This document shows positions 54,416 to 61,408 of a stretch of 64,000 nt of DNA, piece by piece. The position numbers and the translations under genes were made by a program. This stretch comes from Lachnospiraceae bacterium (GTDB lineage: Bacteria > Bacillota > Clostridia > Lachnospirales > Lachnospiraceae), in contig JAETNQ010000002.1 in assembly GCA_021772075.1 (NCBI GenBank), forward strand, positions 84,461 through 148,460, in the 5' to 3' direction. How positions within the stretch are numbered: the first letter of the stretch is position 1; every line of letters starts with the position of its first letter. The notes beneath the pieces were generated by a model, which was not told the origin of the DNA, did not search any database, and saw only the letters and a program-made list of their open reading frames with translations.

Positions 54416-54608
54416 CCTGCTTCTCCTTATTTGATTTCTTAATACCAGCCTCAACATCGTCCATCTTTATCAGCACTCCGTTCTCACGAAATTTAGAATA
54501 TGCCCTAGCGGTGGCACAGTGTTCAATACACTGACAAATTCTACCTATCAGTGCATAAACGCAGAGATAAATGATGATAAAAGCTATAACCATTTGCCCA
54601 AAAGTCAT
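54396..54608 (-). CDS. Single-pass membrane phage protein
   Basis: 70 residues: one membrane helix (MVIAFIIIYLCVYALIGRICQC), then a charged tail with FRENGVLIKMDDVEAGIKKSNKEKQDVG. GAGGAGAAAATAAT precedes the ATG. Overlaps the next gene. Function unknown. Confidence 0.65.
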   Translation of the reverse strand: MTFGQMVIAFIIIYLCVYALIGRICQCIEHCATARAYSKFRENGVLIKMDDVEAGIKKSNKEKQDVGEKI

Positions 54609-54979
54609 ATTATTTTCTCCTCCCTCTTGATTTTCAAACTCTTATCTGCAGGTTCTGGCACAATACTCATAGACCGTAATGTACAAGCATCAATAATGCA
54701 AATAGATTTATCGTTATGCTTTTTTACATTAGTGTAATAACCGCCAACATAATGCTCATCTTCTGTAAGCAAATCTGTAGTTAAATTAACCTTGCATGCC
54801 AGTCCTTTATCATCACGAAATATGTTTGCATCACCTATTACGGAACGAGGATCACCCTGATCAAAATTCCAATATACCGGTACTTTGTTTGGAAATGTAA
54901 TCTTGCAATCTTCTGCAAATTTTCTGCCACATGAATCAACCGTACCTAAATTCAGCAGTCGTCCCTCCATTTTAATCAT
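54605..54979 (-). CDS. Protein resembling a degenerate prohead protease domain
   Basis: 124 residues. Segment VPVYWNFDQGDPRSVIGDANIFRDDKGLACKVNL parallels VPLVWNHQHNGPDNVLGHALLENRKDGVYAYCTF of the phage's own protease, but the His position is Phe. Near its end CTLRSMSIVPEPADKS parallels IKEVSLVLAGANPGA with Glu lost. It therefore probably keeps the fold but not the chemistry. Why such a gene sits in the accessory region is unknown. Confidence 0.55.
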   Translation of the reverse strand: MIKMEGRLLNLGTVDSCGRKFAEDCKITFPNKVPVYWNFDQGDPRSVIGDANIFRDDKGLACKVNLTTDLLTEDEHYVGGYYTNVKKHNDKSICIIDACTLRSMSIVPEPADKSLKIKREEKII

Positions 54980-55181
54980 GAATATCAGTTCTCCTTTTCT
55001 CCTCCAATTCTTCGTTCATATACTTACCGAGAATCACTTTAATTGTCTCGGATTCCTCTTTACTGGTAATATCCAAAAATGGAAATCTCACTGATGTTAA
55101 TACACAAAACCAGGCGAGAGCCTTTTGAACCGCACGTCTCTTAGATTTGGCATCCAATTTTTCAAATTCATTTTTGGTCAT
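54972..55181 (-). CDS. Small hypothetical phage protein
   Basis: 69 residues from the ATG at 55181, set by GGAGGAGGTGTCTG; the frame is open to 55244. TKNEFEKLDAKSKRRAVQKALAWFCVLTSVRFPFLDITSKEESETIKVILGKYMNEELEEKRR; helical, basic then acidic. Overlaps the HAD gene. No family recognised. Confidence 0.6.
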   Translation of the reverse strand: MTKNEFEKLDAKSKRRAVQKALAWFCVLTSVRFPFLDITSKEESETIKVILGKYMNEELEEKRRTDIHD

Positions 55182-56367
55182 CAGACACCTCCTCCAAAAG
55201 TTTTTGATACATAATCCGCCGTTCTTCATACTCGTCTTTATCAATCTCGACGAAATCCTCCTCAGCCTCTTTAAAGTACCGGTTCAATTCTACACGAACA
55301 CCGTCCGGGTCAATAAAATGCAACATTCCCACGGTATCAAAATCTCCATTCTTCCTGTCGGTCAAAAATTCTTCACAAACCACTTTGAATGATTTTGTAG
55401 GGAAGTACGGCATATGTATAGGATATAATTCCTCCATTACCCGATCTATAAGACCGCTATGATAAGAACCGTTCGGATTATCAATGTTTGCCCCATAGAA
55501 CCGATTGACATCCCGATATTTTATAGTTCCATCAGGATATACATACTTGAACAGAGAACTCATCCGCCTGCACTGATAATTGGCACATCCGCAGCTTATG
55601 TCGGAAATATCATTCCAGACATCTTCTGTATCCTCGATTGGCGTAAGCGGCTTGTGGTCGATAAGACGATTCAAAATATACTTTGTCATGCCGATGCTGA
55701 AACCGGAATGGCCATCTTCAGAGAGACTCCGATACGCTTTCAATGCGCTCTCATAGCAAGCGCAGCCATAATCCCATTCTCCATCCTTACTCCCAGACTC
55801 GCCTCTCTCATGTTTGCAGGCAATTTCCACTTCTCTTTCCGCCCAAGACTGTGCTTTGGGTTTATCTTCTTTCCGAATTATCTTTGCTTCTTCGCAATCA
55901 CACGAAATTCCCATCCCGGCAGCAAACCCCTCCGCAAGATAGTCATAGTCATCACCTTTAATGGCAGCTTCATCATCCGTAGCCATACCTTTCTTTTCCA
56001 GCCAATCTTCGACAACATCCACCATCCTGCCCAGTAATTCCATACGCTCTGTCTGCGGCAAGAAAGTAAAATTCCGGTCATCTATGTACTCGTTGGCAAA
56101 TATCTTTCTGGTATCGCCACCCATCCATTCCAGAACCTCAGGCAGATTCTCGTTTACCGTATCAAATATAAGTCCCTGCTCAGCAGACCAATCAATCGCG
56201 TTCTTAAGGATCTCGCCTACACGGCAAGTCCACAGAATCAGCTTGTCTCCTGCTTCCCGACGTTTCTTCAGGTAAGCGATCAGCTCCTTATTCGGCTCTC
56301 CAATTTCCGGCCACTTGTTCTCGCACAGAGTCCCGTCAAAATCCACTGCAATAATGTTAAAGTCCAT
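55168..56367 (-). CDS. HAD-superfamily hydrolase fused to a phage domain
   Basis: 399 residues. The first ~130 hold a HAD domain: motif I IAVDFDGTLCENKWPEIG, motif II LILWTCRVG and motif IV-like IDDRNF. Residues ~135-400 form a second cysteine-containing domain (CDCEEAKII; YGCACYESALKAYR; SCGCANYQCRRMSS) of unknown role. A phosphatase for nucleotides or sugars is likely for the first half. The pairing is unusual and may be phage-specific. Confidence 0.72.
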   Translation of the reverse strand: MDFNIIAVDFDGTLCENKWPEIGEPNKELIAYLKKRREAGDKLILWTCRVGEILKNAIDWSAEQGLIFDTVNENLPEVLEWMGGDTRKIFANEYIDDRNFTFLPQTERMELLGRMVDVVEDWLEKKGMATDDEAAIKGDDYDYLAEGFAAGMGISCDCEEAKIIRKEDKPKAQSWAEREVEIACKHERGESGSKDGEWDYGCACYESALKAYRSLSEDGHSGFSIGMTKYILNRLIDHKPLTPIEDTEDVWNDISDISCGCANYQCRRMSSLFKYVYPDGTIKYRDVNRFYGANIDNPNGSYHSGLIDRVMEELYPIHMPYFPTKSFKVVCEEFLTDRKNGDFDTVGMLHFIDPDGVRVELNRYFKEAEEDFVEIDKDEYEERRIMYQKLLEEVSDDQK

Positions 56368-56372
56368 ACCGC

Positions 56373-56825
56373 TTAATCCTCCTCACAAAGCTCTATTTTT
56401 AATTTTAATTTCTTGCCATCCATATTGTATACTTTCAACCCGCCTAAAATATCATTCAAATGATTTATCGACTCCCGGTCAATCATGATGTCTTTAACAC
56501 CGACCTGCTCAAAACATCCCATTTCCTTCTGAATATCCCATAAGAGTATCATGCCATATTCATCAAAATAGTATTTTTGATTTCTCATTCGGCGAAAAGT
56601 TTGTTGCCACATATCATAAGTAATTGGTTTAGGAATCGAATGTCCGAGTTCCTTTGCCATCCGAGAAATATAAATAGCCATCTCGTTAGTAGGACAAACA
56701 ATAACACCATTTGTTTCTGCGGCTCGTTTTATGAGCAACGTTGTCTTTCCTTGCCCTCGATTTCCAATCGTAAATGTTGGGCGGTTATCCACTCGCTCAT
56801 TTAAACAGGTGCATCTCCAATCCAT
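56373..56825 (-). CDS. P-loop NTPase-like phage protein
   Basis: 150 residues from the ATG at 56825 (AAAGGAGAAAAAAG upstream). Walker A GNRGQGKTTLLIKRA and a DEYGMILLWDIQ Walker B-like site. MDWRCTCLNERV precedes. A small NTPase of the DNA-packaging or replication type; the target is not clear. Confidence 0.7.
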   Translation of the reverse strand: MDWRCTCLNERVDNRPTFTIGNRGQGKTTLLIKRAAETNGVIVCPTNEMAIYISRMAKELGHSIPKPITYDMWQQTFRRMRNQKYYFDEYGMILLWDIQKEMGCFEQVGVKDIMIDRESINHLNDILGGLKVYNMDGKKLKLKIELCEED

Positions 56826-56838
56826 CTTTTTTCTCCTT

Positions 56839-57063
56839 TCAAAGTTCCAAAACGCGTGTTCCCACAATATTTTCAATAGTTTTTAGCAACATGTTTTCTA
56901 TTGGCAAGACAGACATATTTATGTCACACGGGGAAATGGTAATTTCTGTACTAAAACCATTTTTAGAAATTTTGATACACATCCAGTCTGCTTCTTCAAT
57001 AGGATTTTCAAAAGAAATCTTGTATCCTTTATCAGTTAATCTTTTAATATAGTCGCCTAACAT
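56839..57063 (-). CDS. Small hypothetical phage protein
   Basis: 74 residues, MLGDYIKRLTDKGYKISFENPIEEADWMCIKISKNGFSTEITISPCDINMSVLPIENMLLKTIENIVG. Alpha/beta, unassigned. AAGGAGAATTGAAAA lies upstream. Confidence 0.6.
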   Translation of the reverse strand: MLGDYIKRLTDKGYKISFENPIEEADWMCIKISKNGFSTEITISPCDINMSVLPIENMLLKTIENIVGTRVLEL

Positions 57064-57066
57064 TTT

Positions 57067-57396
57067 TCAATTCTCCTTATTTGCGACAAAGAAGAAACCG
57101 TTTGCATCCTTTTCCAAAAATATCATTCCTGCCCCCTGAGCAAACGCACATTCCATGCGGCTTCCACTGTTTCCTAATCCATCCCATCCGGGTAACTGAT
57201 ATACAGCATCGCATCGGCTCATGATGGCCGCATCAATCGCCCGTTTGTCCTGTTTGGTCCATTCTCCAGAAAAATCCATCCATGCCGGATTAAAAACTGT
57301 ATAGCCCTGCTGAATCAGTTCTTTTTCTGCCTGATCAAAGGCTTCCTTGTTGAAGTTGGGATACCCTTTCATGGGACCACTAATAAATACTTTCAT
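57067..57396 (-). CDS. DUF4406 / nucleoside 2-deoxyribosyltransferase-like protein
   Basis: 109 residues: MKVFISGPMKGYPNFNKEAFDQAEKELIQQGYTVFNPAWMD and LPGWDGLGNSGSRMECAFAQGAGMIFL, the DUF4406 signature. These are Rossmann-like proteins related to nucleoside deoxyribosyltransferases, which in phages may adjust nucleotide pools. A terminator follows upstream-directed. Confidence 0.8.
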   Translation of the reverse strand: MKVFISGPMKGYPNFNKEAFDQAEKELIQQGYTVFNPAWMDFSGEWTKQDKRAIDAAIMSRCDAVYQLPGWDGLGNSGSRMECAFAQGAGMIFLEKDANGFFFVANKEN

Positions 57397-57421
57397 GTTC
57401 TTCTCCTTTCAAAAATAAGCA

Positions 57422-57462
57422 TAAAAATAGCCCGAATTTATCCGTTAAGACAAACCGAGCTA
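57422..57462 (-). terminator. Rho-independent terminator
   Basis: Minus-strand TAGCTCGGTTTGTC pairs with GATAAATTCGGGCTA around TTAACG and is followed by T5. It lies between the small SH3-like gene and the DUF4406 gene, ending the upstream transcript. Confidence 0.75.
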
Positions 57463-57486
57463 CTCTTATACCAAAATATCAATGAT

Positions 57487-57645
57487 TTATTCTTCTACGA
57501 CCTCAAACTGATCCGGGGGATACAGATAGTCGTCCCCGCTGTCGTCCACAATCCGATACCACCCCTTTTCTACTGCGAGGACAGTGTATACTTTGTCGTG
57601 CGTAAGTACCAGAAAATCTGTTTTTCCTTTCCACCTAACTTTCAT
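57487..57645 (-). CDS. 52-residue SH3-like protein
   Basis: ATG at 57645, stop at 57487. MKVRWKGKTDFLVLTHDKVYTVLAVEKGWYRIVDDSGDDYLYPPDQFEVVEE is a small beta-rich protein of the kind common in Clostridia prophages. No role known. It follows the DUF5662 gene by 10 bp. Confidence 0.65.
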   Translation of the reverse strand: MKVRWKGKTDFLVLTHDKVYTVLAVEKGWYRIVDDSGDDYLYPPDQFEVVEE

Positions 57646-57655
57646 ATTCTTCACC

Positions 57656-58600
57656 TCATTCCAGCCATTTCTTCACTTTGAATTTGTGTTTTCCCACCGA
57701 TGGTTCCTGGAACCAATGCACCTCCGCATCAACATCTTCACCATCACAGTCAATCGTTCCAATTCCTTTGCAGTGCTGCCATTCATCGGGATCGCCGCCA
57801 ATCTGTTCGGAAAGTCCCTGAGCAACTTCCGGCTCCAGTTCTTTTACACCGCCTTTTCCGGCAAACACTTTCGATTCTCTGATTCTGGTTCCCTCCGAGA
57901 AATGAAAGTATTCTCCAGTCGCCGGGTCTAAAATATCATAGTTCCGAGCCTTTGCTCCAACGCTTTTATGAATGTATGTATCTTCAATGGTAGCACCTTC
58001 TCCGGATTTTTCAACCGTTTTCTTGATTGGATATGGTGGTCCATTCCGTACACCCCATTTTTGTCCCTCGACTCCGTGATGGGCGAGTTCGGAACTACCA
58101 TCCAGTTTTTCCTTTATCTTGCTGAGAATCTCTTCCACTTTCTTTCTGGTATTCGGATGCAGCTTCATGTAGTTCTTATGCTCGTCATACCATTTGAAGA
58201 TTTCCTGCTGATTCCCTTTCGCCCAACTGAATGCCCACCAATCACAAACCATCTCAAAAATATAATTGATTGGCATCTCTATGAGAATCTCGCCCTCTTT
58301 TGGATCGTCGTTAATCAGCACCCAATGCTGCCAGTGATGAGGATTTCGATGGAGATGCATCAACCAGGCTTTTCGGTATTCCTGAACCACTTTGAAAGAC
58401 CGATTGCCGCCATAGAAGTAAGCGTCATATGCCTCGTATTCGTCCGGCTCAGACTTTGACTGGTCATGCGCAAAACCAGTTTGCCACCCTAAATTGGGTA
58501 CGTCCTTTACCAGCTCCGGAAGATTGGTTTGGAGCCAGTCAAAGCCGTTTCTCACATTTTCTTTATGTTTGGCCAGATACTGGTCGTACTGATAGCTCAT
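57656..58600 (-). CDS. DUF5662 protein with internal HHG-GQKWG motif
   Basis: 314 residues from the ATG at 58600 (AAAAGGAGAACGAAA upstream). The N-terminal ~165 residues match DUF5662, with His/Trp/Asp-rich conserved sites (GWQTGFAHDQSKSEPDEYEAYDAYF; LHRNPHHWQHWVL). At about residue 174 comes HHGVEGQKWGVRNGPPYP, the tag seen at the start of two packaging-region proteins, then a domain with GEYFHFSEGTRI and QHCKGIGTIDCDGEDVDAEVHWFQE. This looks like a fusion joined through the tag. Function unknown. Confidence 0.72.
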   Translation of the reverse strand: MSYQYDQYLAKHKENVRNGFDWLQTNLPELVKDVPNLGWQTGFAHDQSKSEPDEYEAYDAYFYGGNRSFKVVQEYRKAWLMHLHRNPHHWQHWVLINDDPKEGEILIEMPINYIFEMVCDWWAFSWAKGNQQEIFKWYDEHKNYMKLHPNTRKKVEEILSKIKEKLDGSSELAHHGVEGQKWGVRNGPPYPIKKTVEKSGEGATIEDTYIHKSVGAKARNYDILDPATGEYFHFSEGTRIRESKVFAGKGGVKELEPEVAQGLSEQIGGDPDEWQHCKGIGTIDCDGEDVDAEVHWFQEPSVGKHKFKVKKWLE

Positions 58601-58799
58601 TTTCGTTCTCCTTTTCACAGCCTTTATATAAAACATGTAATATAGATAGCCATTCCTGATAAGGCATTTTTGTCAATCCTCGTGCCTTGGGATATATAAC
58701 TTTCGCATCCGGATGTTCTTCCAAATACTTAATTAGTTTTATCTCATGTTCCAATAAAGGACGTTCAATAATAGCCTCACAAAAAGCAATAAAAGTCAA
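58563..58799 (-). CDS. Small hypothetical phage protein
   Basis: 78 residues if it starts at the TTG at 58799, which has AGGAGG at good spacing; an ATG at 58808 is too close to that site. IAFCEAIIERPLLEHEIKLIKYLEEHPDAKVIYPKARGLTKMPYQEWLSILHVLYKG. Helical; unassigned. Overlaps the DUF5662 gene. Confidence 0.55.
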   Translation of the reverse strand: MTFIAFCEAIIERPLLEHEIKLIKYLEEHPDAKVIYPKARGLTKMPYQEWLSILHVLYKGCEKENENELSVRPVSGQT

Positions 58800-58800
58800 T

Positions 58801-58973
58801 TTAAACATCCTCCTTTTTAACAGTGAGTTTTTGATACAGCTTTTCAGCTTCCTCACCCTTAAAAGCATTGATGATGTTTATACCGTTTTTAACCTTTGTC
58901 CCGACAACAAGTACCGGAATATCATTGGAAAAATCGGCACACACCAAAAAGCTTTCTAATTTCTTTTTCACAG
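58801..58973 (-). pseudogene. Frameshifted small phage gene
   Basis: A GTG at 58973 (AAGGAGAAAGCT upstream) starts KKKLESFLVCADFSND, but at GATATATTCC the frame then stops after 31 residues. Two bases fewer (GATATTCC) would give an intact 56-residue ORF ending IINAFKGEEAEKLYQKLTVKKEDV. It looks like a 2-bp AT slippage. Confidence 0.5.
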
Positions 58974-58993
58974 CTTTCTCCTTTCATTCTCCA

Positions 58994-60229
58994 TCACCAT
59001 TTTGCCCATCCGGTTTCATTGAACTTTTTCTTATCTTTCAGTGCCTTACTGATTGCCAAATCAATCCCTGATCGGCTTTTCAGGTGGTAATAATATAAAT
59101 CCGTGTAGGGAGTGTTCATCCTATCAATCCGCCCGCTGGACTGTACCATGATTTTGTAAGAATAGTTCTGCGAGTAAAATATAATGGTGTCTGTCTTGAT
59201 GCAGTTCCACCCTTCAGCTCCCGCATTGTACTGAACAAGGTATACCCAGCTTTCTGACTCTGGAATTGGCTGATGCGCATGTCCGTTCCACTCGGCCATC
59301 TCGAAACCGCCCAGTTTAGAATCACACCTGCCCAAAAACATTTCTCTTAGGATCTCCAACTCGTAATCGAAGTTGTAAAATATAATTGCCCTCGGATGCT
59401 TCTCCAAAATCTGCAACAATGCAACCTGCCTTGATTCATCTGAATTGACCACTTTCCGCAATGCGTAGCAGAACTCCGCAGCGTTCTCAATCGGCTTATT
59501 CTCCCAAGGATTCCACCGTGTACGACAAACATCCTTATACCTCTCAATGCTATAAGGCACGAACACATCCTCATGATGGGAGATTGTTTCCCGTTTGAAA
59601 TCCATGCTAATCAGAATAGAGTTCCGAAGCCGTATCAGCCGTCCGGTATTCAGGTATCGGTCAACTTTAGGGAACTTGGTAAAATGACTGTAAACAATAT
59701 GCTCCCTTGTGAACTCGCTTTTATTCTTATAGAAACCGTTGGCAATGAACACCGGAATATAATCCTGCCATGTATCCCCAGGAGTGGCCGACAGCAGAAT
59801 CCATCGGTTTGCTTTTGTTATTCGCAAGAAAGCTTTTACCCAGGCTCCGGTACCGACAACCCGCTGCTCGTCAAATATAAAGAAAGCATTCTGCACTTCG
59901 GCATACTTCTGGATGTTGTTCCATGAGTCAATAACCACTTTGTTGGAGTAGAGATTAACTTCATGATTAGGCGAGAGCAAGAACGGTGAAAGTTCTCCCT
60001 CCCACTCGCAGGTGTCCCTTTTTCGGGCAGTGGTGATAATATAAAGGTCTTTTGGCGGATCGCCCATCGGGACATATTCGTCCGTACCAATCTCCCCATC
60101 TTCGCATAAATAATAGTAGGCGAGAGCAGTGCGAGACTTACCGCTACCAACTCCGCCACACAGGATGCAGCCGTTTTTCATCCGACGTACCGCATCTAAC
60201 TGGTAGTCACGCAACTGTATTCCAGCCAT
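58994..60229 (-). CDS. SF2 DNA helicase
   Basis: 411 residues: MAGIQLRDYQLDAVRRMKNG, Walker A CGGVGSGKSRTA, DEAH-like IFDEQR, motif III LLSATPGDTW and motif VI QSSGRIDRMNTPY, with GAEGWNCIKTD before it. A SNF2/DEAD-like helicase for replication or recombination of phage DNA. AGGAGGAACTTT lies upstream. Confidence 0.9.
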   Translation of the reverse strand: MAGIQLRDYQLDAVRRMKNGCILCGGVGSGKSRTALAYYYLCEDGEIGTDEYVPMGDPPKDLYIITTARKRDTCEWEGELSPFLLSPNHEVNLYSNKVVIDSWNNIQKYAEVQNAFFIFDEQRVVGTGAWVKAFLRITKANRWILLSATPGDTWQDYIPVFIANGFYKNKSEFTREHIVYSHFTKFPKVDRYLNTGRLIRLRNSILISMDFKRETISHHEDVFVPYSIERYKDVCRTRWNPWENKPIENAAEFCYALRKVVNSDESRQVALLQILEKHPRAIIFYNFDYELEILREMFLGRCDSKLGGFEMAEWNGHAHQPIPESESWVYLVQYNAGAEGWNCIKTDTIIFYSQNYSYKIMVQSSGRIDRMNTPYTDLYYYHLKSRSGIDLAISKALKDKKKFNETGWAKW

Positions 60230-60244
60230 AAAGTTCCTCCTGTA

Positions 60245-60700
60245 TCATTTCTTCAATAATCCGACAGCCTCTTTTGCCAGCCGGTCAGCCTCCTCGTTAC
60301 CGGAAATACCAGAATGCCCCTTTACATGGCGAAAATATAACTTTACGCCACAAGCGATAATGGAACAGGCAAACTGAACATAGTCCTTGGTAACAGGTTT
60401 CTTTGCTTTCCATATTCCCAAAGGCCAGTTGGCAACTCCTTCATAGTCGTAGAATATAATCAGCTTTTTCATCTGGAGCTTCCTTGCCAGTTCCATTACC
60501 TTTTTCGCCCCAAGGATTTCGCCGGCTACATTTCTCATAACCGCCCATTCTTCATTGTCGCTGCTTGCCTGTATAACATGTCTCTTTCCAAACTGGTCAA
60601 TCAGAAATCCGCCACAACCATAAATCTTTGTTGTAGGATTGAAAGAACCGTCCACGAAAGCATAAGATCTCTTCGGAATTTTAACCGGGGATTTTTTCAT
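60245..60700 (-). CDS. Ribonuclease H
   Basis: 151 residues from the ATG at 60700, which overlaps the previous stop (ATGA). Catalytic acidic residues appear as VDGSFNPTT, NVAGEILGA, FYDYEG and NEEADRLAKEA; the KGHSG segment is the RNase HI basic region. It would remove RNA primers during phage replication. Confidence 0.88.
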   Translation of the reverse strand: MKKSPVKIPKRSYAFVDGSFNPTTKIYGCGGFLIDQFGKRHVIQASSDNEEWAVMRNVAGEILGAKKVMELARKLQMKKLIIFYDYEGVANWPLGIWKAKKPVTKDYVQFACSIIACGVKLYFRHVKGHSGISGNEEADRLAKEAVGLLKK

Positions 60701-60855
60701 CTCTCTTTTTCCCTCCACATTTCCGGCTCATCGGTTCCTTCCCTGGCACAGGTATCAAGGCACTCGTTGCATGGGCTGTCAGTATCTTTCTTCTTTTCAT
60801 ACTCGCAGGTTTTGCAATACTTCTCAAAATCTACGAACTTGGTGTTTCCAACCAT
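60697..60855 (-). CDS. Small zinc-finger-like protein
   Basis: 52 residues from the ATG at 60855 (AAAGGAGAATTTA upstream). MVGNTKFVDFEKYCKTCEYEKKKDTDSPCNECLDTCAREGTDEPEMW has CxxC, CxxC and a further Cys. It is 63 bp from the OB-like gene upstream and coupled to RNase H. Confidence 0.65.
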   Translation of the reverse strand: MVGNTKFVDFEKYCKTCEYEKKKDTDSPCNECLDTCAREGTDEPEMWREKER

Positions 60856-60918
60856 TAAATTCTCCTTTCTGAAACAGAAGAGAGCGGCAACCATGATCAG
60901 TCGCCGCCCCTCGTCGCT

Positions 60919-61389
60919 TTATTCCTGCGGCCCCTCAAGCGCTGCATACTTCTCTGCCCACTCGTCTTCCTCAATAGTGACATACATTGTCTTCAGGTAA
61001 GCTTTGATGCCGGTTTTTCCATTGACTTCCCACTCGGATGGATTGATGGTCAGATCTACATTCCGGATTTCTGCATAATCCAGGGAATCCACGGACTCCT
61101 CGTCCAGCGGGGTCTGCGCCCGCCTCGTCACCATGATAACTTTCGGCGGAATGACCTTATAGCTCACGGCAACCTGAATATAATTTCTTGCTTCCTCGTC
61201 CTCATCACGGGGCGGCAGGATACGCACATTCCATCCATCCGCTGCCAGCTGCTGAGCCATGTCGGGATCTTCGATGATTACACAGAAGTTCCGATCCCCT
61301 TTCCGGTTGTACTTTGTCTCCTTGCCGGAAAAATTCCTGAAAATAATCCTCGCGTTCTCGATGTTGATAGGTGGTATTCTTCTTGACAT
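60919..61389 (-). CDS. Putative single-stranded DNA-binding protein
   Basis: 156 residues: [92 protein letters not shown]. An OB-like pattern of strands and an acidic C-terminus, directly after the DNA polymerase, suggest an SSB-like role. This is inferred from context. Confidence 0.5.
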   Translation of the reverse strand: MSRRIPPINIENARIIFRNFSGKETKYNRKGDRNFCVIIEDPDMAQQLAADGWNVRILPPRDEDEEARNYIQVAVSYKVIPPKVIMVTRRAQTPLDEESVDSLDYAEIRNVDLTINPSEWEVNGKTGIKAYLKTMYVTIEEDEWAEKYAALEGPQE

Positions 61390-61408
61390 TTTTCTTTCTC
61401 CTTTTCTT

